Of a stretch of DNA of 64,000 nucleotides, positions 36,508 to 48,327 are shown piece after piece. Where the stretch lies: assembly GCA_007922225.1 (NCBI GenBank), contig ML679973.1, positions 4,936,597 through 5,000,596 of the forward strand, written 5' to 3'. The DNA comes from Emydura subglobosa. Its lineage: Eukaryota; Chordata; Testudines; Chelidae. The notes beneath the pieces are model-generated. The model was given only the letters and a program-made list of their open reading frames with translations, was not told the origin of the DNA and searched no databases. Each line of letters starts with the position of its first letter. The stretch's first letter is position 1. The translations under genes and the position numbers were made by a program.

Positions 36508-37884
36508 CTGAGATGCTCATGTAACAAGATTCCAGATCTGGGCCTTTCAGGAAAAACACTAGAGCTGGCAACACAATGGGGACTACCAGAGGGACTGTAG
36601 AGTCTGGCAGGTTCCTAACTGCTGCAATGGAGTGAGGGGCAGACTTCCCACTGGTGAAGAGGAGATGGACCATCCAGAGGTGTTACAGGATGGACCGTCA
36701 AGCTGTCAATGGCAAGGAGATACACTGTCAGTGGAGGGGAAGCACCCAGCCCAGATGGAGGTAGGGAGGGCTTGTTGGAAGCGGGGTGATAGGAGAAAAG
36801 GGAGTGAATTCTGATGTTGTTGGAGGTCCATCTGTCACTAGGGAGCACCAGCTGTGCCACAAACACTTCCTCCTGCCTCGTACTCCACTGGAGGATGTTT
36901 TTACTGGCTGCAAAGGGTCAGTGGTAAGCCCCCCTCTTCCTGATGTCGTAGGCTGACAGGGAGCTGCAGGCCCCAGCAAATGGAGGGGAACTCATGGCTG
37001 ACTCACTTGCAGCTTTAGAAGTTGTCAGTGCTCCTCCATTCTGCCATGGCTGGCCCGGAGTCACAGCTCAGAATGGCCTCTTGCTTCGTTTTGGCAGCTG
37101 CTCCCTGTGGACTGTGTAGAAGATGCTCAGGGATAGTCAAGATCTAGTTTCTATTTGCTCGAGTCTCTGGTTTTGGTCACTTGAGCCCCAGCTGAGAGAT
37201 CTGAGGATTTTATATGTAGGCCTGGCTTGACATGGGTGAGGTGTCATTTCTTGGGAAACAGGATTTGGGAGGCAAATGAATCAGCAGGCTGGAAAAAGAA
37301 TGTCTGCGTTAGCTAAGATTGTAAGTGGTTCCCTGTGTGTTCCCCACAATGGATAAGATAAGCCTGGAATGTAAGAGGAGGTAAAGAGTAAGTCGTGCAC
37401 GGACAGAGCGTGATGTACAGGGATTCCTTCCTACAAAGTGACCAAGCTAATCCCAAAACGTGTGATGCAACGTATAGTAAACACAATGCAATGTGTCAAT
37501 GCATACAAAGATAGAGATTTCTATGTAACTTTGGGAGCATGGTGGTGTGTCCTATACCCATCTGCTATGCTTAAATCTGATCAACTCAACATAGCTTTGC
37601 TGGATGCCAAATAAAGGAACTTGAGTGACAAAATTGAAGCTAAACTGAGCTCTTGAAGAACTGAATAGAAGAGGTCTCAGGAGAACCCCAATAGTACATT
37701 AGCTTGATTTAAACACCCTCCCCCATTCCACTTTATATAAACATTTAGCAGAGGTGACGTACAAATCAATCAATAACTGATCAGGAGAAGAAGATCGGAA
37801 AAAAGAAACTGCTAGGACATGTATCAGAGTACAGGAGGATACCTTTGTCCCAAAGTCCTCCAACCAGGGTTTTTCCATCCTAGA

Positions 37885-38110
37885 AATGCTACAGTGCAGA
37901 CACTACCTATTTCACTTGGAGGGGTTCTCCCATCAGCATAAGTAATCCACCTTCTTGAGAGGCAGTAACTACTTTGCTGGAAGAATTCTTCTGTTGACCT
38001 AGCACTGTCTATGCTAGAGGAAAGGTTAAATTAACTTAACTACATTGCTCGGGGTTGTGGATTTTTTCATACCCCTGAGCAACATAACTTTTTAGTGTAG
38101 GCCTGGACTG
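37885..38110. mobile_element. MITE-like repeat
   Basis: Contains 'gcagacactacctatttc...ttgacctagcactgtctatgctagagg' and 'ggattttttcatacccctgagcaacataactttttagtgtaggcc', the signature right end of the same turtle MITE family. Confidence 0.65.
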
Positions 38111-38129
38111 AATATATCCACTAACCTTT

Positions 38130-38148
38130 AAAAAAAAAAAAAAAAAAA
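38130..38148 (+). repeat. Poly(A) run
   Basis: About 19 A in a row between a MITE-like repeat and a MIR. Confidence 0.85.
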
Positions 38149-38189
38149 GAGGTCATCATTGTCTATGCCTTCCTCTCTGGGGCCACTAG

Positions 38190-38400
38190 GTAGTGTACCA
38201 CTGGGAGTCCGGATTCCTGGGTTCTCTTTTCACCTGTGACTTCTTGTGCAACTTTGGGCAAATCATTTCTCGTCCCTCTGTGCCTCAGTTTCCCCCATCT
38301 CTAAAATGGGGAAATAGTGCTTATGCACCTTTGTGAAATGATTTTTGAGAGCTAAGGCTGTAAAACAGTAGTGTTATTATTATTACTAAATGTATTATCT
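38190..38400 (+). mobile_element. MIR-like SINE
   Basis: 'cttgtgcaactttgggcaaatcatttctcgtccctctgtgcctcagtttcccccatctctaaaatggggaaatag' is a MIR core, with the 3' 'tattattattacta' end. Confidence 0.8.
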
Positions 38401-38729
38401 TCACACCTTGACACCTAAGCCAAAGGGTACAGGTGTCACCCATGAAGATCAGCGTGCAGTCAGACTGCGGAAGAATAGGCTCTTTTAATAGCACCTCATT
38501 CCCCAAGAGCTGGGACACGGAGATGTTAAGGACTCCTTAGTTTGATCAAAATCATTCACTTAATTTTAAGCACAGCTTGTAAAGGTTTTTTAGTCAGACT
38601 TCAAGGAGGAGAAGGCCTTGCCAGTTCTGGGGCTGTGGGCGGCAGGATCTTATTCCACTCACAGACACACAGATAAATGCCATATCTGTGGCATGAGAAC
38701 AACAACATTCAGTGCTTTTCATCTTCAAA

Positions 38730-38925
38730 AAGGCATTCATTAACCCCCACAGGCACTACCTGCCCCACGTGGGATGGGAGCATCATTAACCTCATTTTAG
38801 GGAAGGGGAAACTGAGGCAGAGAAGGGGATTGATTTGCCTGAAGTTATAGAGGGGATCAGTCAGAACCAAGACTAGCACCCGGGAATTCCGGACTCTGAG
38901 CCCTATACCAGACCACTAGACAACA
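38730..38925 (-). mobile_element. MIR-like SINE
   Basis: 'ttaacctcattttagggaaggggaaactgaggcagagaaggggattgatttgcctgaagtta' and 'actctgagccctataccagaccactagaca' are reverse-complement MIR. Confidence 0.75.
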
Positions 38926-38939
38926 CTCATATGCCTGGG

Positions 38940-39235
38940 CTTTGCGTGTTCCCTTTATGCACAGGTGTGAGGGTGGGGGAAAGGACAGAAATACGGAGGG
39001 ATGGGACAGTGGAGAGGAAGAGTGCGTGAAAGAGACAGAATATAACAGAGAGAGGCGTCTGAGTGAGAGGGAGGCAGAAGAGGAGAGAAACACTCACCCC
39101 CATTCACTTCAACGCAGTGAGTGGGGCAGGGGGAAGGAGGAGGAGGAACAAATAAAGGGAGAAGGAGCAAGAGATTAAGTGGTAAGGAAAGCAGAGGAGT
39201 GAGAGAGACACAGGAGTTGGCATCCAAGCAGTCTC
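38940..39235 (+). repeat. GA-rich low-complexity block
   Basis: Plus strand is strongly purine-rich ('gagaggaagagtgcg', 'gagagggaggcagaagaggagag', 'ggaaggaggaggagg'). The Ser/Leu/Pro-rich frames on the opposite strand are artefacts. Confidence 0.75.
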
Positions 39236-39949
39236 TCTAGAGAAGAGTTAACTTGCCCTCTTTCGTTCATAATCTTGCCTTAAAATTGCAGGAATGTGGC
39301 AGCACAACATCAGCTCTCTGATTTATTAATTCCATTCCATCCCACCAGCCTACAGAACAAAAGCATCTGTGTTTGCTCAAGAGGAGCACATGAAGGGCCT
39401 TATTCATGTCGGAGCTGGAGAAAGAAGCCAACAGATACAGGAAAGTCATCAGTGCCTCGCTCCTTTTCACCTTTGTGTGGATTGGGGAAAAAAAAACCCA
39501 TTGAGATGAAAGGCAACAAACTGTGATGTATCAGGAGTGAGGAAAAACAAGATCACCAGCAGGGACAGTCAGTATGGGCTTCTCAGTGACAGCAGCCACC
39601 GGGGGCTTAGCTGCATCTGTAAGGGAGCCAAGACAGGGAGGGTGGTTGCCTGAGAGGCTGGTTCCCTTGCGGTGGCTTAGCTTGGCCCCCAGGGGACAAT
39701 GTTTTGGATAGAACTGTTCTGCCACACCCATGCACAGAACTCCTTGCAACCCTGGCACCTTCCAGCCCTGAAGCACCTGTCCCAGAGAGCTCGGCATTGT
39801 GACCTACCATTAGACAGATGCAAGGAAAGTCAGATAGATTTTTGTGAAGTATGGGCTATCTATTCACAAAAATCTATAAAGAAATCATCATCTTAAACTT
39901 TGACTGGTTACTAATCTATAGCCTCTTTCACCTGAGATCTTTGATCATT

Positions 39950-40095
39950 TTGTGAATAGGAATTATACCTCACAAACCCCCTGAGGCAGGTTAGTGTTAT
40001 TATCCCTGTCTATTTTACAGATGAGGATCAGCAAAGTGACTTGTCCAAAGCTACCCAGTGGGCAGATGCTGGCATAGAACCCAGCTCTGCTCCAG
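39950..40095 (-). mobile_element. MIR-like SINE
   Basis: 'ttattatccctgtctattttacagatgaggatcagcaaagtgacttgtccaaagctacccagtgggcag' is reverse-complement MIR. Confidence 0.75.
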
Positions 40096-40583
40096 CAAAA
40101 GGTGTCATGGGATTTCTAGCACACACAAGGGGTTAAGAAGACATCACGTGTACATATGCTCTGAAGAATGGTACCTCCAGAAGTACATGGTCTCCTAACA
40201 CCAAACTGAGGGTTGGTTCAGCATTGTTTGTGAGAAAAGTGCTTGCAAAACCCCTGCCACTGGTGTTTGGGTTTTCTTTGGAGGTCTCCCATATTTATAT
40301 TGGCCAGGATCAACCCTGCTTAGTTTGCAAAAGGGATGCACAATACTCAGACATGCTACATAAACTCACATGCAAGTATCCCTGCAAACTCAACTGCTCT
40401 CCATACCCACCTTAAACGTTCAGACTAAGACGACATTCATTTTAAAAAAAATATTTTAACACGAGTTTAAATTGTTTGAATTTTAATTCTATCCCCCCCA
40501 TCACACTGGCTGGATCAGGGGGACCCTTGAGGTGTATTCAGGAGCTCTGATTACGCCCTTCTACACCAGTCTCGCATTGGGGG

Positions 40584-41646
40584 TGTCACGCTGGCTGGAT
40601 TGGGGGGGCATTTAGTATATTGTTTGACATCAGTGTGTCAAAATCATAATTCATGTGAGATATGCCATGTCAGGTACTGTTAGAAAGGCTATAATATGCT
40701 AAGTACGATGATGATGTTTATGTTCACGTGCTACATGTGAGATGGAAGTCATGGATATGTTTGATATATCAGCATTTCAAATTGTGCTGTCTGGGTAACG
40801 ACTCAGACAGGATGGCTGCAAAACAATAGCCTGCTTAATGGCCCATTAAGACATTCCCAGGTGCAACAGGCCCAGGGGGAGAAGCCAGGGATATACCTGA
40901 TAAGTCACCAGGACTTACCCATGTGACTCTGGACTCCATCTTAGTTCCTGTAAAATTCCACAAGACAGCACGGCTAGGGCAAGGGGGAATATAAGGCGGT
41001 GGCCTGGGAAACCATTTTGTCTTTTGTTCCTGTTCAGCTACAGACCCATACCTACCTCTGGATCAATTCACTTGCAACTGAACCGAAGGACTAAGACCCA
41101 TCCTGATACTGGATGTATGCCAGAGGAACTGTACAAGCCTGCAAACTCCACAATTCTTCTAGAAACCTGATGTGTATGGACTTTTAATCATTTGTATGTA
41201 TCTGATTGCTTTAAGCCTTTAACATTTCTCTTATTGTTTGTTTCTCTCTTTTATAATAAGCCTTTAGTTTTAGTTACTAAAGGATTGACTGGCAGCATGG
41301 TATTTTGGGTAAGATCCAAACTTACATTGATCTGGTACAGTGGCTGACTCTTTGGGGTCAGAGAGAACCTTTTTAGTAAAGAGCATAGAGTTTAAACAAC
41401 TGGTCTCTTTACTGGACCTAGTGGCTGATTGGAAGCTGGAGACTGGAATGCAGTAAAGGGGGCGGTGTGTATTAGTTTACTGGCTTCTTGATAACTGGTT
41501 TGGGGGAATAAAAAGCACTGTTTGTGGCTGGTTGGGAAGTCTGGCTTCAGTGCCACCCACCAGTGCTGGGAGAATCTGCTCCCTTTTTACAACCTGCCCT
41601 GACCTTGGCATTCTCAGGTGGCTACCCTAGGCACGGAAGGGTCACA
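40584..41646 (+). mobile_element. LTR-like dispersed repeat, copy 1
   Basis: Starts at TGTCACGCTGGCTGGATT and ends near 'ggctaccctaggcacggaagggtcaca'. Inside are a TATA-like 'aatataagg' (about 40,990) followed by 'ccattttgtcttttgttcctgttcagc', as in an LTR promoter, and an AATAAA near 41,508. The core 'ggcagcatggtattttgggtaagatccaaacttacattgatctgg' (from about 41,291) is shared with copies at 54.2-55.3 kb (inverted) and 62.3-63.2 kb. No internal coding region is present, so a solo LTR is the best guess. Class is not proven. Confidence 0.6.
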
Positions 41647-41984
41647 CCCCCAAATCTCATTACTTGGCTTGTTAGAGGGGCAGGGAGTAGCTGAAATAAC
41701 TGCCATGACATCAGTGCCGGCGGGGGAGGGAACGGAAAAACAGGATAATTCTGTTTGGTTTTGTATCATTCAGAAACCAACACAACCAAATGCTTCAAGG
41801 CTGATGATAGCCTTTTCATGTAGACAAGTGACAGTGGATGCTGCAGCCTGGGCAGCACTGGACCAGTTCAGACCAAATCAAAGCTACCCTGACCCTTCTC
41901 CCGAAGCATGAACTGAAGCCAAAGTGAACCTGTTCTGAGGTTTGAGAATAAGGTTGAACTAAATTATTTTCCATTCAAGTGAAC

Positions 41985-42180
41985 CCAGGAATTGCCAGAC
42001 TGGATCAGTCCTGAGATCTATCTAAGCTAGTGTCCTTCCCTCTGACCAGGTGCTCCAGAGGAAAGAGCAAGAAATCCTACAAGGGACAATTATGGAAGGT
42101 TCTTCTTCCTAACCTTAGGCAGGTAGTGGCCGACTTAAGCCCCGTTTATATCCATTCTACACTTGGCAGTCTATTGAACG
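41985..42180 (-). mobile_element. CR1-like fragment
   Basis: 'attgccagactggatcag...' and '...gtccttccctctgaccaggtgctccagaggaaagagcaagaaat' resemble reverse-complement CR1 3' sequence of the type also seen near 52.8 kb, at higher divergence. Confidence 0.5.
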
Positions 42181-42244
42181 TAACAGTGGATGTTTTGTTA
42201 GGCACCTAAATGGCTCATGCTCTTCAGAATCTTACTAAGCTCTT

Positions 42245-42510
42245 CACCTCACAGGATATGTTGACACAGCAAAGAAAAACCTGCAGCTGGCCTGTGCCCG
42301 CCAACTCAAGCTCAGGCTGCAGGGCTGCTTCATTACTCTGTAGGCTTCCAGACTCCAGCTGGAGCCTGAGCTCTCAGACCCCTCTCACCACACTGGGTCC
42401 TAGAGCCCCAGCTCCAGCCCGAACCTGGAAGTCTACACAGCAGTGAAACAGCCTGAGCCTCGTGAGCACAAGCCAGCAGGTGTGGGCCAGCTGTAGGTGT
42501 CTAGTTGCTG
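42245..42510. mobile_element. Foldback-like non-autonomous repeat
   Basis: 'atgttgacacagcaaagaaaaacctgcagctgg' and '...aagtctacacagcagtgaaacagcctgagcctcgtgagcacaagccagcagg...gtctagttgctgcgtagacctag' carry the inverted 'gtctacacagca / tgctgcgtagac' pair typical of a turtle transposon family related to the 48.4-kb copy. Confidence 0.6.
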
Positions 42511-42514
42511 CGTA

Positions 42515-42765
42515 GACCTAGAACTCACTGCCATAAGAAATCAGTGGGTTCTACAGGTTCAATTGTGTACAAGTATTTTCTATCAATACAGTAGCTGCCT
42601 TTCAGTTTAATCAAATTTCCCCTTGTTCTTTTACTAAGAGAAAGGGTGACTAGAAATGCCAGTCTATCTACTCTGTACCATTGGTTTCCATATTTTATTA
42701 GGTCTTCTCATTCTTCTGTCTGAACACAACACCTCCAATCTTTTGAATCTCTCCCCCAGTGTATG
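42515..42765 (-). mobile_element. CR1-like fragment
   Basis: The plus strand reads 'tttcagtttaatcaaatttccccttgttcttttactaagagaaaggg' and '...ttattaggtcttctcattcttctgtctgaacac', typical of reverse-complement CR1 copies. It may be a continuation of the 42.0-kb fragment interrupted by the repeat at 42.25-42.5 kb. Confidence 0.5.
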
Positions 42766-43204
42766 AGGCAATGTCCCAATCCAGCAAGTCAGCCTGTTCT
42801 TATAAGAGCTGGATCTCAACCAAAAATCAGTGATCTGAATACCCAGAACTTTGGATCTGGATCCAAACTCTACCTCTCTACTCGGGACATTTTTAGTCCT
42901 AACTTGCAAGCTCAAGAAGTTTATATCCTGCTATTTTTATTTCCGCCCAAAGGATCCGCAAACACTTCACAAACTAGACACAGGCAGCACCCCTAAGATG
43001 CAGCCACTTCAGGGGGTGGGGTGGGGAGAGGAAGGCAGGCAACTAAACAGTACAGCATGGTCAGGAACAGTGGGGAGGGGAAATCTTTGCCAAGAAGAGT
43101 GGAACAAATTCCAGCTCTTAAGAAAAGGATGACGGAGCCTTAATTTCCTTGCAGAGAAGATATGGGTCATTTAGACCCAATGCTACATTAAATTACATGG
43201 CTCT

Positions 43205-43480
43205 CACTTGATATAACTTGGGGCTTGTCTGTAATTACAGCGCTGCAGCAGTGCCACTGTAGTGGTTGGTTAGTGAAGACACAACCTATACCGACAGGAG
43301 AGCTTCTCCCCTCGGCGGAAATACTCCACCACCTCCAATAGGAGAAGCCCTCCTGTCAACAGAGTGCTGACTACACCAGCAGTTAGGCTGGTACAACTAC
43401 GTCGCATAGGGGCGTGGAAAATCTACAGAGAGACGTAGTTATACCAACATAATTTGGTAGCGTAGACCAAGCCTTAGAAA
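43205..43480. mobile_element. MITE with terminal inverted repeats
   Basis: Left end 'ggggcttgtctgtaattacagcgctgcagcag', inner 'gacaggagagcttctccc', and right end 'taccaacataatttggtagcgtagaccaagcctta'. The ends are inverted partners (ggcttgtct / agaccaagcc). Confidence 0.7.
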
Positions 43481-43794
43481 GATATAGGATCGAGCTCATT
43501 ATAAGCAATTCAGTCACAATTAGAGGCATTTATTGGCGTGGACTCAATCCCTTACATGGGGAATAGAGGGGTCTGCCCACCTTTCCTCCCAGACAAGAAA
43601 GGGGTTTATACAATCACACACCTATGGGTGAGAGTAGGGTTAATACTAATAATAAAGCAAAGTATGCCTTTGTATTACTGGAGTGATTAGGGGCCCTAGT
43701 CATGGACCAGGATCTCTGGGGCTCACCTTGGCATCGTATAGAACTATTCTTCTATTGAACCAGCAATTTTTAACTGATCCTTTAGTTAAAGTCA

Positions 43795-44175
43795 TGATAA
43801 GTTCAGAGCTTTGCTACTTTCCAGCCTTGCACCTGGGCTGGGAGTCTGAAGATCTCGGTTATATTCCCAGCTCTGCCACTGTCAGACTTGGGGCAAAACT
43901 GCACGGCCATTAGGGTGACCAGATGTCCTGATTTTATAGGGACAGTCCCAATATTTGGGGCTTTGTCTTACAGAGGCGCCTATTATCCCCCACCCCATCC
44001 CAATTTTTCACACTTGCTCTCTGGTCACCCTCACAGCAATGTCTTCATGTGTAAAATGGGGATAGTTATGCTGACCTGCAGCACTTCATTTGGGGAGAGG
44101 GGTTGCAAGAGTTAACTCTGTCATGTGCATAAAGCACTCTGTGATCCTGATGGGAGACAGAGGCAGGCAAAGTAG
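43795..44175 (+). mobile_element. MIR-like SINE, interrupted
   Basis: 'gctgggagtctgaagatctcggttatattcccagctctgccactg' and, after an insertion of unrelated DNA ('agggtgaccagatgtcctgattttatagggacagtccc...' at 43,910-44,030), '...tcttcatgtgtaaaatggggatagttatgctgacc...aaagcactctgtgatcctgatgg' form the two halves of one MIR copy. Confidence 0.65.
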
Positions 44176-44984
44176 CATTATTAGACTTAGGGGCCAGTCC
44201 CCAAGGGTAGACTTGGGTTTTAATGCTCTCATGGTTCAGGGCGGTTGGGAGCTTGAAATTGGGTCTGGCCCATCTCAACATACATTGGGATTCTTCTAAC
44301 ACCATAACATGACCAGTGGACACAACGGGGATAAGGATCTGCGTGATCTTCCCTGAATAAACTTGCAAGACTAACTCCAGAGCTGTCTGAGCAATTCTGG
44401 ATGCCCCATGTAAGGGAAGGGGAGTGTGTAGCATGTTTCTCACAAGCATTAGTGACTTTTACAATGCAGGGAAGGATTTATCCTACCTCCCCATAGAGAC
44501 ACATGCCTTGGAACAGAAAGTCCGAGCGGGGAAACCAAAGAGAACCTGCTATGGAGGGGTAGGATCATAAGCCAGAGGGATTGGAAGTAGTCATAGTGCA
44601 GGTGCTGATGATAGTGGGGAAGTGGGGCTGGAATCAGTGGACTTGTTGACGGGGGATTAGAAGCAGGGGGTAACCTGGCCACAGGAGGCACAGTGGGATT
44701 AAAAGTAGGAGTATTCTGAGTGCTGGCTATAGCTGTGCAGGGGTCCCATAGCAGGCTCAAACTCGATCCTAGCAAGAGTGCATTTGATGTTGCCGGGAGC
44801 AGGGTTGAAGCAGATGGTGGCATCGGCTCGCAGCAGATGACGTGAAATATGAAGGGGGGGGGGGCACACTAAGCGCTGCTGAACGGTAGGGGTGCTGCTG
44901 GGTGTAGGAGCCGGAGGTGCTGTGGTAAGTAGGGAATGGAAGTCTTGCAGTGAGTGCTGCTGGAATTAATCCATATGACATTCC

Positions 44985-46205
44985 CACCACAGATACGTCT
45001 ACGCTGCAATCGGATGTGTGGCTGCAGCTGGGGTAGGCACACCCATGCTAGCTTTAATCTAGCTAGCAGGTCTAAAAAAAAAATAGCCATAAAGATGGTG
45101 TGGACGGGCCCCTGTGAGAGGGGGGCAGCACCCAGGGTTCTCCCTCTGGGTCCTTCTCAGAGGAGGACCACCCCTCCCGGCTATTTCCTGCCGGGAGCAG
45201 TCTCAAGCCCCTTTCCCGGGCAAGCAGTCTAGCGCCGGGCCCTCAGGCAGGGCCGGCAGATAAGCAGGCCTGCTCTCTGGAGCGGTATGGAGGGTGAGGC
45301 TCTCTTGGGGCTGCTAGGGAAGGGGGATGCAGGCCCACCCGTCTCCATTGCGTCCCAGCCCAGGGCCCTCGCAGTGGCAAAAGGCATTTGCCACGGGGTC
45401 GGTGGGGCTCCTGCCACAACACGCCACCCGGGTTGCCCCCGACTCAGCCATGATCTTAAGGCTGTCCCTGGGCTTCTTCCTCCCTGAAACCCCCGGTACC
45501 TGCCTCCTTTGGGTCGCTGGGGTGTGGTAGTCCTACAAGGCCCTCCTCATCAACAGGTGGCAGCTCTGGCAACTCCATGGGTTCCTCGATGGAGGGCAGC
45601 TCTTCCAGGTCCTCCGGCCCCCAGGCAGGGCTGGTAGGTTCTCTGGGTCCCAGGCTCTGTACTGCTCAGGTCAGCCCTCCTCCGGCTCCCAGGCAGCGGG
45701 GTAAGACCGGCCACTCCCTGTCGGCATGAGTCTCTGGCCGGGTCTCAGCTGGGAACCTCAGGGAAGAGGCGTCCTTCTCCCTCGGCCGTCTTCCCGACTG
45801 GGCTTGCAGGCCGGGGTTTTAAAGGCCTGGCTCTGCTCCCCTGCTTACGGTCAGGTGGTGTCCCGGGGGCTTCTAAAGGCCAGGACCCACCCATCTGCTT
45901 CCAGTCAGGGGTTTTCCTTCAGGGCTCTACCAGCCAGAGTGTGTTTGGCTCCCGCTCTGGGTTCTTCTCCGAGGGGGACCACTCCTCCCAGCTACAGATG
46001 GATGCAGCGGTGTGAGTGTCTGCATGGGCTATACCAGCCCCCTCGGTACATGCTCACTCATGTTGCTAGCTTGCACCAGGATCTGTGCTGCTACATCTTC
46101 ACTGCTATTTGCAGTGTGCTTGCTCCATTACAGATAGTGTGGGTGTACCTGCCCCAGCTAAAAATCACACCTCTGACTGTGGTGTGGATGTACCTCAAAA
46201 GGCAA
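44985..46205. mobile_element. Non-autonomous DNA transposon split by a GC-rich insertion
   Basis: The left part (about 44,993-45,104: 'acgtctacgctgcaat...ggctgcagctggggtaggcacacccatgctagc') and the right part (about 46,020-46,200: '...gggtgtacctgccccagctaaaaatcacacc...') are related as inverted ends: AGCTGGGGTAGGCACACCC versus AGCTGGGGCAGGTACACCC when reverse-complemented. The DNA between (45,105-46,015) has a quite different, GC-rich composition. Confidence 0.6.
45105..46015. mobile_element. GC-rich dispersed element inserted in the 45-kb transposon
   Basis: About 0.9 kb, high GC. It is bounded by near-identical direct copies of a block of about 45 bp: 'ctctgggtccttctcagaggaggaccacccctcccggcta' at about 45,143 and 'ctctgggttcttctccgagggggaccactcctcccagcta' at about 45,956. 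Terminal direct repeats suggest an LTR-like or tandem-array origin. No coding homology was seen, and the open frames through it lack domains. Confidence 0.5.
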
Positions 46206-47299
46206 CATACTGGGTATGCCTGTGCTGTCAGGAGTTCCTGGCACACGCCGACATGATTTTGAAGGGAATGTCCTTTCAAAACTTCCACGTGTATGCATGC
46301 AATGGGGGCTAGTGGCAAGAAGTTTTAATGTGTATGCAGAGTAGATGGATTTTGTATATTTAACATATACCAAATAATTTAAAAACAGCATCTACTTTGG
46401 TAGAGTCCTTAAAACTCCCCTGCCCGTTAGTTAGCAGCAATTGCCCTAACTCTGAGTCCCGGTATACAAAGACATTCCCACCTGCAGGAGGAGTGGAATG
46501 TAAGGGCGCCAAGGCTGCATGCAGTGGAGGTGTTTCTCTGTCTCTTTTAGGAAGAAGTAGTTGTTCTCGAGTCCTGTACAGCTCACTGTATCTTTCAAAC
46601 AATACCTTAAAAACCAAAAGTCTGCGTGCATTGTTTGCACCTTAAAAATCCCCTGACCCTTTTCATAAGAGTAGGCATTTGCCCCAGTGTCCGTGATCCA
46701 ACTTCTTTACCTTCTGCCCCACTGCTGTGCAGCATGTTGCGAGGCTGGTTGCTGCCCTTCACTCCAGAGGTGGCTGCATTTCACTGGTGCTCTGTGTAAG
46801 TGGCTTGTGTAGACTCTGGCCCCACAGCCCATTATATTCAAGTGTAAAGGATTTATTAAATTGTTATTACTTGGCTCCTTTGCCATTTCAAATGTAGCTA
46901 CTGTGCTTTCACTCAATATCAATTGATTTCTGAATCTATTGAGCGCTTGCTGCTGTGCATACCCACCGCATAGACTTAACTCTGCATTGAATAAAGGCTC
47001 CACAGAATGGTTAAGTGCACCGAAAGTGGCTGCTGCTGTTCCCGAGAGACCAGGATGGAAACAAGACTCGTTGGGCTCCTTTGCCCCTCACAGGACACAT
47101 ACAGCAGCTACTCTGTAAACAGCACACAGGTATTGCGTCTGTCACATGTGTGACCATTAACAAATGCTTCCTTGTAATTCAGGGATAAGAAACCAAACAA
47201 AAGCTGTCTAATACAATGTCTTGCTCCTAGACTTGGAATGGAGAAGAGAAGCAGCAATAGGTGGCTAGAAATAGGTTCTGTGCAAGCTTTTCTCCACAC

Positions 47300-47560
47300 A
47301 GCTCTGCTAATGCCCCTCACTCCTGCCTTGCAGTTCCTCCTATCAAGCTACTCTGCTCCTGGACTCCACAGACAACTCTGCCGACGCACTTCACTTCTGC
47401 TTTGTAATCTCCTCCATTACGGCAGGTCTGCCTTCCCCTAGCCCCTCGTCAGCGCACCTATCTCCTGAATTACAATGGCCTATCCTCTGCTGGAATGCCA
47501 TGCAGCTCTCTCAATGCACCTGTCTCCTGACCTGTAACACCCACCTGTGCTAGGGCCTCT
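47300..47560 (+). repeat. Degenerate tandem repeat, period about 65-75 bp
   Basis: Four related units begin near 47,302 (ctctgctaatgcccctcactcctg), 47,376 (ctctgccgacgcacttcacttctg), 47,445 (ctcgtcagcgcacctatctcctg) and 47,508 (ctctcaatgcacctgtctcctg). Confidence 0.6.
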
Positions 47561-48327
47561 TGCAGACAGACTGCTGCTTGGTGACCAGCAGAAAGGAGGC
47601 AGAGGCCTCCCAAGCTGTTTTTCATGTTACAGCCAAACAGGGTTTGAACCCAAGTGGATGTAAAGCCAAGCTAGTGCAGGAAGCTGCTGTACTCCTGCCC
47701 GCATGCAGAGGCCTCTTTCCTACCACTATCCCGCCACAGGGTAGGAAGTGCCTCCAGAAGCTGCATCATTCCTTCTCACTGGTTCGCTAAGCTGTGCAAG
47801 CTCCATATTGCCAGTGGTACGTATGTTCCCAGTCACGATTGCTGTGCTGCTGTGCTTGGTTCTGCCCTGCAGATCTGCCCATTTCCCCTGTACTCAGAGA
47901 CTAGCCCCTTCCACAGAGTTACTGAGGGAACAGCTGCCTCTTCCCACATTTGCACCACCCTGGGGATTCCCTCCCCCAATTCTTATACATTTGCTGCTAA
48001 CACTGCTTTCCCACCTTCCCCAGCTCCTGGTTAGATGGAGTGATTAGCAGGGCTAGGCAGGAGAGCCAACTGCTTTCCATCCTCACTTGGAGGCCCCATC
48101 CCAAACAAAATTGCTCCTGAGAACCAGCAAATTTGCTCCCTGCAAGAACACACCTGTCTAGGAGCAGAGGTGAAAAGAGCTGGATGTTTTTCTTCCACTT
48201 AACACCTCCCTATCCCCCTTCTCCCACCTGGAAGACCCTTTGTCTCTTCATGGTCTTGTTCAAATAAGAATTTGGACCCAACATAAAGGAATTGGGCATC
48301 TGGCATTTGCAACGTCTGGGGTGCCTC

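Noticed and set aside
45726..46256. 176-codon plus-strand open frame
   Set aside because: Spans the junction between the GC-rich insert and the split MITE, so it is a chance fusion of repeat sequence.
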